Counted from the stretch's first letter, positions 43,924 through 53,427 are shown. The stretch: 64,000 nt of DNA from JAFAXD01 sp963760435 (GCA_963760435.1 CAVXDE010000036.1:252007-316006); one strand, 5' to 3'. Notes: a model not told the origin generated them from the sequence alone. Translations and numbers: made by a program.

Positions 43924-44379
43924 ATGCTCGACAATCTCTGCTTTGACGATCTTGTCCGGGTTGATCACCGGCTCGCCGCGCTTGATCTTGTCGACGTTCT
44001 CCATGCCCTCGGTCACCTGGCCCCAAACCGTGTACTGGCTGTTGAGGAAGGGTGCATCGGCAAAGCAGATGAAAAACTGACTGTCGCCGGAATCCGGGTT
44101 GGCGGCGCGCGCCATCGATACGGTGCCGCGCACGTGCTTCTCCTTGTTGAACTCGGCCTTGAGCTTCTTCCCCGAGCCGCCGGTGCCGGTGCCCTGTGGG
44201 CAGCCCGTCTGCGCCATGAAGCCGTCGATCACACGATGGAACACGATGCCATTGTAGAAGCCCTGCCGCACCAGCTCCTTGATGCGGGCGACGTGATTGG
44301 GCGCGAGATCGGGGCGCATCGCGATGGTGACGCGACCCTGGGTGGTATCGAGAACGAGCGTGTTGTCAGTGCTGGTCAT
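43924..44379 (-). CDS. ppiB: cytoplasmic cyclophilin-type peptidyl-prolyl isomerase
   Basis: 151 residues from the ATG at 44379, preceded by AAGGA. Core cyclophilin motifs: FYNGIVFHRVIDGFMAQTGC, GTVSMARAANPDSGDSQFFI and NSQYTVWGQVTEGMENVDKI. The catalytic Arg (FHRV) and the QFFI block are present. No signal peptide, so cytoplasmic, unlike the cyclophilin at 44966. Its start overlaps the end of the upstream gene by 14 bases. Confidence 0.9.
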
Positions 44380-44962
44380 TTCGTTGTCCTTGTTTGTCGC
44401 CACGATCATCGACGTAGCGGATGTTGATCGGACGTCCGGCTATTGCCCCGCCCAGGCCTTTGGTCACTTGCAACGGAGCGCAGCGTGTGACCGCGGCGAC
44501 GATTGCGTCGTGATAGGTCGCGCGCGTCTCTTTGGAAATCCCCCGTGTCGAATAGGTGACGCGCGGTTGCCCAAACACTTCGCCGTCGCGTTTGAAGCTC
44601 ATGCGGATGGTCATCTGCATGCCGGGAGATGCATTGTCCCCATCCGGCGGCTGCCAACATGAACGCAGCGCCGCAAACAGGTCGGAGATCGTATTGAGGT
44701 CGTGGTCCGGCTTGACGTACTCGTCGATCTTGCTGCTCTGGATCGTGAGCAGCAAATCCTCACCCAATGTTCCCGGCCAGCGCGGGACACACGGATAACG
44801 CTGAAACACACTGCACACCGTCGGCTCGAACGGACGCCGGTCAAGCACAGACGGAACGCAACGCGGGTCGAACGGCCGGCACGCCGCATGCGCCGGCTCC
44901 GCCGGCAAGGCTGCCGGCAGGATCAGGGCACATATCACGAGCCAATAGAGCGTCTGTCGCAT
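44366..44962 (-). CDS. secreted TonB C-terminal-like protein
   Basis: 198 residues with signal peptide WLVICALILPAALPAEPAHA. A short Cys-rich region (ACRPFDPRCVPS and VCSVFQRYPCVPRW) precedes a TonB/TolA-C-like domain: ALRSCWQPPDGDNASPGMQM, MSFKRDGEVFGQPRVTYS and YHDAIVAAVTRCAPLQ. The 'C.W.PP...G....V...FKRDG' pattern is that of periplasmic TonB-C modules without a membrane anchor. It is sandwiched between two cyclophilin genes, suggesting a role in envelope protein folding; this is inference. Confidence 0.7.
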   Translation of the reverse strand: MRQTLYWLVICALILPAALPAEPAHAACRPFDPRCVPSVLDRRPFEPTVCSVFQRYPCVPRWPGTLGEDLLLTIQSSKIDEYVKPDHDLNTISDLFAALRSCWQPPDGDNASPGMQMTIRMSFKRDGEVFGQPRVTYSTRGISKETRATYHDAIVAAVTRCAPLQVTKGLGGAIAGRPINIRYVDDRGDKQGQRNDQH

Positions 44963-44965
44963 TCG

Positions 44966-45577
44966 TTACTTTGCGTCGGCGGCCACCTGCATGTGCGTGA
45001 TCTTATCAGGATTGGTGACCGCACCGTTTTGTGACTCGGGGCCCTTCTTGATCTTGTCGACGACATCCATCCCGGACACCACCTCGCCGACCACCGTGTA
45101 CTTGCCGTTCAGCCCCGGATTCTCGGCCAGCATGATGAAGAACTGGCTGTTGGCCGAGTTGGGATCAGACGTCCGCGCCATCCCGACAATGCCCCGCTTG
45201 TAGGGCACATCGGAGAACTCCGCCGGGAGATTGGGATATTTGGACCCACCGGTCCCGTCGCCGTTCTGGCCGTCGCCGGTCTGCGCCATGAAGCCGGCGA
45301 TCACCCGGTGGAACGGAACGTTATCATAGAACTTCTCGCGCGCGAGCTGCTTGATCCGCTCCACGTGCTTGGGTGCCAGGTCCGGCCGCAGCTTGATGAC
45401 GATGCGCCCGTATTTGGTGTCGATGAAAATCGCATTCTGCGGATCGACCCCTTTGGGGAGCGCGGCCGGGGCCGGTTTTGCTTGCGCCGGTGGGGCTGCA
45501 GGTGCGGGCGCGGTTTGCTGCGCCAGCGCCGGTGCGACGCACATGAGCACGGCCAAAGCGATGAGATTGCGGATCAT
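44966..45577 (-). CDS. periplasmic cyclophilin-type peptidyl-prolyl isomerase
   Basis: 203 residues. Signal peptide NLIALAVLMCVAPALAQQ and an Ala/Pro-rich linker lead to the cyclophilin fold: FYDNVPFHRVIAGFMAQTGD, GIVGMARTSDPNSANSQFFI and NGKYTVVGEVVSGMDVVDKI. Catalytic Arg is in FHRV. It is the exported partner of the cytoplasmic cyclophilin downstream and follows coaD by ten bases. Confidence 0.9.
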   Translation of the reverse strand: MIRNLIALAVLMCVAPALAQQTAPAPAAPPAQAKPAPAALPKGVDPQNAIFIDTKYGRIVIKLRPDLAPKHVERIKQLAREKFYDNVPFHRVIAGFMAQTGDGQNGDGTGGSKYPNLPAEFSDVPYKRGIVGMARTSDPNSANSQFFIMLAENPGLNGKYTVVGEVVSGMDVVDKIKKGPESQNGAVTNPDKITHMQVAADAK

Positions 45578-45587
45578 GAAAACTCCT

Positions 45588-46106
45588 TCAGGGGTTTTTC
45601 CGCCCGGTCACACCGGGGAATTTCTGTTTGAGCCGCGCCACGACCGGCTGCGGCACGAACAAGGCGATGTCGCCACCCATGCTCGCGATCTGCCGCACCA
45701 AGGTGGCGGTGATCGGGCGAACCACCGCGGAAGCTGGCAGAAATACGGTCTGTACGTCGGGCGCCATGGCGGCGTTCATCCCGGCCATCGTCATCTCATA
45801 GTTGAAGTCGGTGTCATCACGCAGGCCGCGAATCAGCAGGGTCGCGCCCACCCGTCGCGCAGCCGAAACCACAAGGTCATCGAAGGTGACACATTTGAGC
45901 TCGCAGCCGGCTTTGCCGAGCACCTCGCTCGCCGTTTCATCGAGCATGGCGAGCCGCTCCTCGGCCGAGAACAACGGGGTCTTGCCGGGGTGCACACCGA
46001 CCGCGCACACGAGCCGTTCCGCCAGGTGCACGGCTTGGCGCATGACGTCGAGGTGTCCATTGGTGACCGGATCGAACGAACCGGCATAAAGGGCGACGCG
46101 GGCCAT
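45588..46106 (-). CDS. coaD: phosphopantetheine adenylyltransferase
   Basis: 172 residues from the ATG at 46106. Transfers AMP from ATP to 4'-phosphopantetheine, the fourth step of coenzyme A synthesis. Signature motifs: LYAGSFDPVTNGHLDVMRQA (the T/HxGH nucleotide site), VHPGKTPLFSAEERL, LLIRGLRDDTDFNYEMTMAG and TLVRQIASMGGDI. Length is normal. First gene of the minus-strand coaD, cyclophilin, TonB-C, cyclophilin run. Confidence 0.95.
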   Translation of the reverse strand: MARVALYAGSFDPVTNGHLDVMRQAVHLAERLVCAVGVHPGKTPLFSAEERLAMLDETASEVLGKAGCELKCVTFDDLVVSAARRVGATLLIRGLRDDTDFNYEMTMAGMNAAMAPDVQTVFLPASAVVRPITATLVRQIASMGGDIALFVPQPVVARLKQKFPGVTGRKNP

Positions 46107-46231
46107 GGCTGGGTCTAGCCTGCACCGGTTGTGGCTGCAAGGCGCCGCCATAGCGGCCGGCACCCGCATCGGTCCGGAACCGCTTGCAAAAAATATCGAG
46201 GCTTCAACCGCTTATCGACAAAACGCGGATT

Positions 46232-46246
46232 TGTGACAGCCGTCAC
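46232..46246. promoter_or_regulatory. CRP-like palindrome TGTGACAGCCGTCAC
   Basis: Fits TGTGA-N6-TCAC. It lies about 90 bases upstream of the small secreted-protein gene at 46333. The identical 15-mer occurs at 60951-60965. Confidence 0.4.
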
Positions 46247-46332
46247 GGCAAATCATTCCTGGCTGATGCCAACTCAAGCCACGAAGAGCGCGCGGGGCAG
46301 CGTTTCCGAGTGCGCGCCAAGGGGTACACGCC

Positions 46333-46536
46333 ATGTCGAGGATTTTTGGATCGGCCGTTTTGGCCGTGGGTATCGTCTGCGCGCCGGTCCTCTTTGCCGC
46401 CAGGCCAGATAGCGGCGCTGGCCAGCCGCGCATGCGCATGCTTCCAACCCAACGCGTCGATGCGAAGCCAATGAGTGCGGCGTGTGTTCGAGAAAGCGCC
46501 TTCTACAACCCGGGCAAATGCGGATCGCGCAGTTGA
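46333..46536 (+). CDS. small secreted protein
   Basis: 67 residues with a signal peptide (IFGSAVLAVGIVCAPVLFAA). The basic mature part carries two Cys (AACVRES and PGKCGSR) and could form one disulfide. No family recognised. A CRP-like palindrome lies upstream, and the HicB-like gene follows 25 bases downstream. Confidence 0.5.
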   Translation: MSRIFGSAVLAVGIVCAPVLFAARPDSGAGQPRMRMLPTQRVDAKPMSAACVRESAFYNPGKCGSRS

Positions 46537-46561
46537 CGGACATCGGCACCGAGCACGCACC

Positions 46562-46765
46562 ATGCTGAAAGTCGAGAGCGAGCAGGAAAATGATGGCCGG
46601 TGGGTCGCGGAAGTCCCGGCGCTCCCGGGCGTATTTGTCTATGGATACACCAAGGCCGCGGCAAACATGCGCGCCCAGGCATTAGCATTGCGAGTGATCG
46701 CCGATCGTCTGGAACACGGCCAGCCGCTGCCGCGTGAACTCGATGCGTTGTTTGAAGCCGCGTGA
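46562..46765 (+). CDS. HicB-like antitoxin-fold protein without a HicA partner
   Basis: 67 residues from the ATG at 46562. The partial RNase-H-like HicB fold is visible: ESEQENDGRWVAEVPALPGV and YTKAAANMRAQALALRVIAD, ending LPRELDALFEAA. HicB normally neutralises the mRNA interferase HicA encoded beside it, but no HicA-like frame exists on either side. It lacks the C-terminal DNA-binding domain of full HicB. Probably an orphan. Confidence 0.7.
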   Translation: MLKVESEQENDGRWVAEVPALPGVFVYGYTKAAANMRAQALALRVIADRLEHGQPLPRELDALFEAA

Positions 46766-46784
46766 CGCCCGCCGCGGCTTGCAC

Positions 46785-49526
46785 TCACTCCCCGCCGTTC
46801 TCGCCACCCTCCTCGCTCAACCGCTCCACCGAGACCACGCGCTCGCCGTCGGCCGTGTCGAACACGATCACGCCTTGGGTCGAGCGGCCGGCAATGCGGA
46901 TATCATCGACCGGGCAGCGAATAAGCTGTCCGCCGTTGGTGACCAGCATGATCTGATCGGTCTCCTCCACCGGGAATGACGCAACCAGCCGGCCGGTCTT
47001 GCGGCGGATCGAGCCATCCTTTTCACGCACGTCCATGGTCACCACGCCTTTGCCGCCGCGGCCGGTGGTGCGGTATTCGTAGGATGACGAGCGCTTGCCA
47101 TAGCCGTTCTCGGAAATCGTCAGCACGAACTGCTCCGCCGCCGACATCTCCACATAGCGCTGCTCGCCCAACTCGATGGCGCCGTTCGCCGCCTCTTCGG
47201 CGTCGCCGGCAGGTTCCTCATCGACACTGCCGCCGCGGCGCACCGCACTCGCGCGGCGCAGATACGCGGCGCGCTCGTCGGCCGTCGCCTCGACGTGGCG
47301 GAGGATCGTCAAGGAGATGATCCGATCCCCCTCCTCCAGCGCCATGCCGCGCACGCCCATGGAGGTGCGCCCCTGGAACACGCGTACCTCGGTCACCGCA
47401 AAGCGGATGCACTGTCCGCCTGCCACGGTGAGCAGCACGTCATCGCGTTCGGTACAGATCTGCACGTCGACGATGGCCTCGCCGTCATCGAGCTTCATGG
47501 CGATAATGCCGGACGGGCGCACATCGACGAAATCAGAGAGCTTGTTGCGCCGGACGTTGCCGCCGGTGGTCGCAAACATGACGTCGAGCTCGCTCCAGCT
47601 CTGTTCATCCTCCGGCAAAGGCATGATGGTGGTGATTAGCTCGCCCTGCTCGAGCGGCAGGATGTTGACCAGAGCCTTGCCGCGCGCTTGCGGCGCGGCG
47701 ATCGGCAGGCGCCAGACTTTCTGTTTGTAGACCCGCCCGTGCGAGGAGAAGAACAGCACCGGCGTATGGGTTGAGGCCACGAACAGCCGCGCGACGAAAT
47801 CCTCGTCGCGCGTTTGCATGCCGGCGCGCCCCTTGCCGCCGCGCCGCTGCGCCCGATAGCTCGAGAGCGGTACGCGCTTGACGTAACCGTGGTGCGAGAC
47901 CGTGACCACCATGTCCTCACGCTGGATCAGGTCCTCGTCCTCGACCTCGCCTTCCTGCTCGATGATCGTGGTGCGGCGCGGGGTCGCGAACTCCTCCTTC
48001 ACGGCCCGCATCTCGTCCTTGACGATGGTCTGAATGCGCGCGCGCGAGCGCAGGATATCGAGATAATCGGAGATCTCGGCCGCCAGCTTATCAAGTTCCT
48101 CGGCGATCTCCTCGCGGCCGAGCGCGGTGAGCCGTTGCAGGCGCAGATCGAGAATGGCCTTGGCCTGTTCGGCGGAAAGCCGATACGTGCTGTCTTCGCT
48201 GATGCGATGACGCGGATCATCGATCAGGGTGATCATGGCCGCAACCGCGGCTGCCGGCCAGTTGCGCCCCATCAGGGCTTCGCGCGCCGCGGCCGGATCG
48301 GGCGCGCCGCGGATGATGCGAATGATTTCGTCGATATTGGCAACAGCGATGGCCAGACCCACCAACACGTGCGCGCGTTCACGTGCCTTGTTGAGCAGGT
48401 ACTTGGTGCGCCGCGAGACCACCTCCTCGCGGAAGCTGATGAACACGAGCAGCAGGTCCTTGAGCGACATGACCAGCGGCCGGCCGCCGTCGAGCGCCAC
48501 CACGTTGGCACCGAAGCTCGTTTGCAGCGGGGTGAAGCGATAGATCTGGTTCAGCACCACGTCGCGCTCGGCATCGCGCTTGAGCTCGATCACGACCCGA
48601 TAGCCATGACGGTCGGACTCGTCGCGCAGCTCGGCGATGCCCTCGATCTTCTTCTCGCGCACCAGCTCACCGATGCGTTCCACCATGGCGGCCTTGTTCA
48701 CCTGGTAGGGAATTTCCGTGACGATGATCGCATCGCGCCCGCGCAAGGTCTCAAACTCGACCTTGCCCCGCATCACGATTGAGCCTCGACCCATGTGATA
48801 GGCGGCGCGGATGCCTTGCCGGCCGAGAATGATGCCGCCGGTCGGAAAGTCCGGTCCGGGCACGATCTTGATCAGATCATCAATGGAGAGCGCTGGATCA
48901 TCGATCAGCGCCGTGCACGCGTCGATGATCTCGCCGAGATTGTGCGGCGGGATGTTGGTGGCCATGCCGACCGCGATGCCGCCGGCTCCGTTGACCAACA
49001 GGTTTGGAAACCGGGCCGGCAGCACCACCGGTTCGTGCTCGTTACCGTCGTAGTTGGCCTGAAAATCGACGGTGTCTTTGTCGATATCGTCGAGCAGCGA
49101 CATCGCCGGACGCGCCAACCGGCACTCGGTGTACCGCATGGCCGCCGGTGCATCGCCGTCGACCGAGCCAAAATTGCCCTGGCCGTCGATCAGCGGCAGG
49201 CGCATGGAAAAATCCTGCGCCATGCGCACGAGCGCGTCGTAGATCGCCGAGTCGCCGTGCGGGTGATATTTACCCATCACGTCGCCGACCACGCGGGCCG
49301 ATTTCACGTATTTGCGGTCCGGGTAATGCCCCTGCTCGTGCATCGAGTAGAGGATGCGGCGATGCACCGGCTTGAGGCCGTCGCGCGCATCGGGGAGCGC
49401 CCGCGCCACGATCACGCTCATGGCGTAATCGAGATAGGAGCGCTTCATCTCCTCGGTGATGGAGACGGGCCGCACGTCAGAGGGACCGCCGGGTTCTCCC
49501 GGGTTCTGGTTATTGGAATCGGACAT
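46785..49526 (-). CDS. gyrA: DNA gyrase subunit A
   Basis: 913 residues. Introduces negative supercoils with GyrB. The breakage-reunion domain carries the catalytic tyrosine in AAMRYTECRLARPAMSLLDD. The quinolone-resistance region reads GKYHPHGDSAIYDALVRMAQ, with Ser and Asp at the positions equivalent to E. coli 83 and 87, the susceptible pattern. The C-terminal wrapping domain has the GyrA box QRRGGKG. An inserted acidic segment (EEPAGDAEEAANGAIELGEQ) lies inside the C-terminal beta-pinwheel, as in other alphaproteobacteria. Confidence 0.97.
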   Translation of the reverse strand: MSDSNNQNPGEPGGPSDVRPVSITEEMKRSYLDYAMSVIVARALPDARDGLKPVHRRILYSMHEQGHYPDRKYVKSARVVGDVMGKYHPHGDSAIYDALVRMAQDFSMRLPLIDGQGNFGSVDGDAPAAMRYTECRLARPAMSLLDDIDKDTVDFQANYDGNEHEPVVLPARFPNLLVNGAGGIAVGMATNIPPHNLGEIIDACTALIDDPALSIDDLIKIVPGPDFPTGGIILGRQGIRAAYHMGRGSIVMRGKVEFETLRGRDAIIVTEIPYQVNKAAMVERIGELVREKKIEGIAELRDESDRHGYRVVIELKRDAERDVVLNQIYRFTPLQTSFGANVVALDGGRPLVMSLKDLLLVFISFREEVVSRRTKYLLNKARERAHVLVGLAIAVANIDEIIRIIRGAPDPAAAREALMGRNWPAAAVAAMITLIDDPRHRISEDSTYRLSAEQAKAILDLRLQRLTALGREEIAEELDKLAAEISDYLDILRSRARIQTIVKDEMRAVKEEFATPRRTTIIEQEGEVEDEDLIQREDMVVTVSHHGYVKRVPLSSYRAQRRGGKGRAGMQTRDEDFVARLFVASTHTPVLFFSSHGRVYKQKVWRLPIAAPQARGKALVNILPLEQGELITTIMPLPEDEQSWSELDVMFATTGGNVRRNKLSDFVDVRPSGIIAMKLDDGEAIVDVQICTERDDVLLTVAGGQCIRFAVTEVRVFQGRTSMGVRGMALEEGDRIISLTILRHVEATADERAAYLRRASAVRRGGSVDEEPAGDAEEAANGAIELGEQRYVEMSAAEQFVLTISENGYGKRSSSYEYRTTGRGGKGVVTMDVREKDGSIRRKTGRLVASFPVEETDQIMLVTNGGQLIRCPVDDIRIAGRSTQGVIVFDTADGERVVSVERLSEEGGENGGE

Positions 49527-49804
49527 CGAACTGGGTCAGGCACCGTTTTTCGGGTCGGCTTTTGGGGCTGGGAGCGGGGCCAACATCTTGGCCGCGGACG
49601 ACGAATTCTTATAGCCGATTCAGCCCGTAAACGCCATGCAAAAGCGCAGTATGCACATATGATTTATTGAATGATTTTCAATGAGTTAATGCGGCCTTCT
49701 TGAGGCCATTCCACAACCGGCCGGTGAGCCACGGCCAATCCCCTGGAAGGGAGCGCCACGCAGGACCGCTCCCCGACTCACCGCGCGCGTGCTACCGCGC
49801 CCGC

Positions 49805-50428
49805 ATGCCGCTCGACTACGTGGTTTCCGCCTTCGTTACCTTGCTGGTGGTGGTCGACCCGATCGGGCTCGTGCCTGTCTTTGCCGGCTTGACGGCGGGC
49901 TTGCCCCAAGACGCGCGGCAGAAGGTCGCTGTGCGCGCCTGCCTGATTGCCGCAACCATTTTGTTCGGCACCGCGATTGCCGGGGAGTTCCTGCTTCACA
50001 CCCTCGGCATCACGCCGCCGGCGTTCGAGATCGCCGGCGGCCTGCTGCTGTTTCTCGTCGCAACCGAGATGGTGATCGGCACGCGGCTGAAGGATCAGTC
50101 TCGCACCGCAGAGCAGGCAATCGAGGAGCATGTGCGCAACATCGCGGCGTTCCCGATAGCAATCCCGCTGATGGCTGGACCGGGCGCGATTGCGGCGACT
50201 GTCCTGCTCTCATCCGCGGCCTACACGGCCCTAATGTATGTTTCGCTGCTGCTGGTCATTGCTGCCGTTTGCGGCGTGACCCTGGCGGCATTCCACTTCG
50301 CGGATCGGATCACCCGGTTGATCGGCATCACCGGCAACGTGGTCCTCTCCAAGTTGCTCGGCATCATCCTGGCCGCGCTCGCCGTGCAGTACGTGATCGA
50401 CGGCATCCGTGCCGCGTTCGTGCGTTGA
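49805..50428 (+). CDS. MarC family membrane protein
   Basis: 207 residues from the ATG at 49805. Six helices with the family blocks VTLLVVVDPIGLVPVFAGLT, PPAFEIAGGLLLFLVATEMV, and AFPIAIPLMAGPGAIAATVL. MarC proteins are conserved inner-membrane proteins whose transport role is unproven; the link to multiple antibiotic resistance was withdrawn for E. coli MarC. Monocistronic, converging on the hydrolase at 50432. Confidence 0.85.
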   Translation: MPLDYVVSAFVTLLVVVDPIGLVPVFAGLTAGLPQDARQKVAVRACLIAATILFGTAIAGEFLLHTLGITPPAFEIAGGLLLFLVATEMVIGTRLKDQSRTAEQAIEEHVRNIAAFPIAIPLMAGPGAIAATVLLSSAAYTALMYVSLLLVIAAVCGVTLAAFHFADRITRLIGITGNVVLSKLLGIILAALAVQYVIDGIRAAFVR

Positions 50429-50431
50429 GCC

Positions 50432-51592
50432 TTACTTCTCCATAAAGCCGCGGATCTGTTCGGCAGCTTGGGCGATCGCCAGCACGCCATTGAGATGGCC
50501 ATAGGGGCCGATCAGCTTGCTGGTTTCGATGCTCGCTCCCCCGGCCGCGATCTGCTTGGCGGCGGTCTCCACAAGCGGCGCCTGGAACACCAAGTCTGTC
50601 GGCGAGTAGAGCAACAGTACCGGCATTTTGATTTTGCTCGCATCGGCGTTGGCGAGTTGGTTGGCCTTGACCAGATAGAGGAAATGATTGGCATCCGATG
50701 TCTTGGCGCGAGCCGCCGCGAGCGTGTCGAGGGTCGCCTGCACCTTGAACATATTGTCCATCGCTTTGGCTGGGTCCTTGGCTGGATCCGCAGGTTCAAG
50801 GCCAAAGGTCTTCTGCGCCCATTCCCATTGGTTCGCCTGCAGGGTCACCACCTTGAGCGCCGCAGCGAGCCCTGCGAGCGGCGGCTCCTTGCCGTAGTAA
50901 TCGCCGCCGTTCCACTTGGGATCGACCCGGATCGGCTGCCCCCAGATATCCAGCCACCCGATCAGGAATGGGTCGGCGGTCGGCGTACTGATCACCGGCA
51001 TGATGCGCTCGACCATGTCGGGGTAGCTTGCGGCCCACTCATAGGCCTGCAGCCCGCCCATCGAGGCGCCCGCCACCGCGTGCAGCTTGCGAATGCCGAG
51101 GCTATCGACCAGCGCCTTCTGCACATTGACGAAGTCTTTGATGCTGACCACCGGGAAGCGCATCCCATAAGGTTTTCCGGTATCCGGATCGATGCTCGCC
51201 GGCCCGGTGGTCGTGACGTTCGGCGCGTTGACGTTGAGATTGACCAAAGTATCCGAGGACAGCACGAAATATTTGTTGGTATCGATCGCCTTACCCGGAC
51301 CGATGATCGCGTCCCAGTAGCCGGGAGCCGCATCGCTCGCTGCATATTTGCCAAACGCGTGGCTGGTACCGCTGAAGAAATGGGTGACCAGGATCGCGTT
51401 GGATTTTTCCGCATTCAAGGTGCCCGCGGACTCCCAGCCGATCTTCACGTTCTTGATGGTGCCGCCGGCAACCGTCGTGTAGCTCGGCAGCTCGAACGTT
51501 TTCTTCTCAACGATCAAGTCGCCTGTCTGGGCGAATGCCAGCGCGGGAAACAGCAACGCGATCGCGGTGACGCACCGAGCCAATGGGCGCAC
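50432..51592 (-). CDS. exported alpha/beta hydrolase of the homoserine O-acetyltransferase family
   Basis: 386 residues with a signal peptide (CVTAIALLFPALAFAQ). MetX-like fold: VTHFFSGTSHAFGKYAASDA, nucleophile elbow AVAGASMGGLQAYEWAASYP, acid in LLLYSPTDLVFQAP and His in IGPYGHLNGVLAIAQ. Biosynthetic MetX is cytoplasmic, so this exported homologue is probably an esterase or acyltransferase with another substrate. Monocistronic. Confidence 0.8.
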   Translation of the reverse strand: MRPLARCVTAIALLFPALAFAQTGDLIVEKKTFELPSYTTVAGGTIKNVKIGWESAGTLNAEKSNAILVTHFFSGTSHAFGKYAASDAAPGYWDAIIGPGKAIDTNKYFVLSSDTLVNLNVNAPNVTTTGPASIDPDTGKPYGMRFPVVSIKDFVNVQKALVDSLGIRKLHAVAGASMGGLQAYEWAASYPDMVERIMPVISTPTADPFLIGWLDIWGQPIRVDPKWNGGDYYGKEPPLAGLAAALKVVTLQANQWEWAQKTFGLEPADPAKDPAKAMDNMFKVQATLDTLAAARAKTSDANHFLYLVKANQLANADASKIKMPVLLLYSPTDLVFQAPLVETAAKQIAAGGASIETSKLIGPYGHLNGVLAIAQAAEQIRGFMEK

Positions 51593-51638
51593 GAACTCCT
51601 CCCCAATTTAGATTTTGCACCAGTGGATTAATGCCATT

Positions 51639-52115
51639 CTACCACAAAGTTGGCTTCCAGATCATGAGCCCGAAGATCAGAAGCACGCCGATGAAAGCCG
51701 GCCAGCCCAGCGCAAACCAGATGGCGTAGAGGCGCCGGTATTCATCGGGCAGGTTCGCCGATTTTTGCGCGGCGTCACGAGCGACGTCGCGCAGGCGGAT
51801 CTGGATGACGACGACGGGCAGCCAGCACAAGCCAACCACAACGTAAAGTGCCAGGGCTGCGAGGATCCACGACTCGAGCAGCGAATATCCGGTCAACCAG
51901 GCGAGCAACGCCCCCGAGATCGGCTGCACGATCACGGCGACTGCGGTAAAAATGGTGTCGGCGATGACCACCGTGCCCGCTGTCGCCGCGATATTGGCGG
52001 GGTCGCCGGCGCGGTTCGCCATCCACATGAAGAAGGCGATCCCCAGCCCTGTTCCAAACAGGACGGACGCGCCGAGGATGTGCACAAGCCTTAGCGCCAA
52101 GATCAGATCGGTCAT
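51639..52115 (-). CDS. DUF2269 family membrane protein
   Basis: 158 residues from the ATG at 52115. Four helices; LRLVHILGASVLFGTGLGIA and SGALLAWLTGYSLLESWILA are typical of the DUF2269 family, which often sits beside epimerase/DoxX-type genes. It overlaps the upstream epimerase gene by four bases, so the pair is translationally coupled. Function unknown. Confidence 0.75.
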   Translation of the reverse strand: MTDLILALRLVHILGASVLFGTGLGIAFFMWMANRAGDPANIAATAGTVVIADTIFTAVAVIVQPISGALLAWLTGYSLLESWILAALALYVVVGLCWLPVVVIQIRLRDVARDAAQKSANLPDEYRRLYAIWFALGWPAFIGVLLIFGLMIWKPTLW

Positions 52116-53410
52116 CGCTCTTCGAGCACCGCAAGAGCGAATACGATCAGTAACAGAATCGGCACGATCTTGACCAAGCGGCCGAGCGGATCGAGCCAAA
52201 GCGCGGGAGCCAGCATCGTACCGAACAGCAGGTAAAGCACCGAGACTACCAGCATGCCGATCAGCGCAACTTGTGCGTAGGGCCGTATGGCAACCGCGAG
52301 CCCCAAGGCGATGTCGATGATCGCACCGGCCGCGGTGGTCAGACTGGCGAGCGTGCTATGGACCCCGGCGCTCGCGAGAAGCGCCAGCGCACCGGACCAC
52401 CCCGGACCAATGGCGATAACCCCGGAAATGATCCAGAAGGCCGCAAGGCACGCGATCGCCGCGGGCTTGAGAAAATAGAGCCTGGAAAACCATCGATCTT
52501 GGAGCGTAGCGGGCCGCTCATTGAGAATCGCATCGAGATCTTTTGGCTCAATTCCCGTCGCCGCGATCCAGCTGGTCGGATCGCCATGCATCCCGGCGGC
52601 AAGCTCGGCAAATGCCGTGGAACGCGCGGGGCTACGCCAGCCCAAATAAGCGAGTGCATCGGCCGCGGCGGTGACCGCACGGGCAATGACCGCCGGCAGT
52701 TCCAACGTTGGCTGCTGCGCAAACCCGAGCCACCGCCGTTGCGCCGAAACCAGATCTGCCACCCGATACGATCGCGGGTGCAGAAGCTCAAACGTCCCCC
52801 TCACCGGTAAGCCCGGTCCCAGTGCCCAAGCCACCGTGTGCGCGACATCCCCCACACTCACAATGCGCACCTGACGATCGCCGGCGATCAGCGGGGTCCG
52901 CCATGGCAATCCGGCGAGACCGCGCAACATGGCACTCGCCCCATACACGCCCGCGGCCAACACCACGCCGGGCCGCAGGATAATCCAGGGCACCGCGCTC
53001 GCGGTGAGGCTCGCGTCAGCGTGGCCCTTGGTTCTGGCGAATGCGCTGGCGCCCTGCTCGCCAGCCCCCATGGCCGAGATCTGCACCACGCGCTTGATGC
53101 CGAGATCCTGACATGCGGCGAACAGCGCAACCGGCGCGCTGGTATGCACGGCCGCGAGGTCATCACGCCAACTTTGCTGAAACGCGCCGGCGCAATTCAC
53201 CACCGCGTCGATGCCGGTGAGAATGTTTGTCCAGGCGTCTTTACTCTGCAGGTCACGGAAATCAGCAGCCACCCAACGCGCGTAGGGAAACTGCCGCCGT
53301 GCCGTGTCGATTCTGCGTCCGGTTCCGACCAGCTCGTGACCGTCGCGGTGCAAGCGTGCCAGCACCGCGGAGCCAATGAGACCATAGGCTCCGGTCACAA
53401 GCACGCGCAT
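52112..53410 (-). CDS. NAD-dependent epimerase-like protein with DoxX-like membrane domain
   Basis: 432 residues. The N-terminal half is an atypical short-chain dehydrogenase: VLVTGAYGLIGSAVLARLHR, then AVVNCAGAFQQSWRDDLAAV and VPWIILRPGVVLAAG. From about residue 300 to the end there are four hydrophobic helices (CLAAFWIISGVIAIGPGWSG to VPILLLIVFALAVLEE), a DoxX-like domain. The fusion tethers the dehydrogenase to the membrane. Coupled to the DUF2269 gene. Confidence 0.8.
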   Translation of the reverse strand: MRVLVTGAYGLIGSAVLARLHRDGHELVGTGRRIDTARRQFPYARWVAADFRDLQSKDAWTNILTGIDAVVNCAGAFQQSWRDDLAAVHTSAPVALFAACQDLGIKRVVQISAMGAGEQGASAFARTKGHADASLTASAVPWIILRPGVVLAAGVYGASAMLRGLAGLPWRTPLIAGDRQVRIVSVGDVAHTVAWALGPGLPVRGTFELLHPRSYRVADLVSAQRRWLGFAQQPTLELPAVIARAVTAAADALAYLGWRSPARSTAFAELAAGMHGDPTSWIAATGIEPKDLDAILNERPATLQDRWFSRLYFLKPAAIACLAAFWIISGVIAIGPGWSGALALLASAGVHSTLASLTTAAGAIIDIALGLAVAIRPYAQVALIGMLVVSVLYLLFGTMLAPALWLDPLGRLVKIVPILLLIVFALAVLEER

Positions 53411-53427
53411 TGCGTGCTATGCGGCTT

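Noticed and set aside
50432..51592. Calling the exported hydrolase metX.
   Set aside because: It has a clear signal peptide, while biosynthetic homoserine O-acetyltransferase is cytoplasmic; no methionine genes adjoin it.
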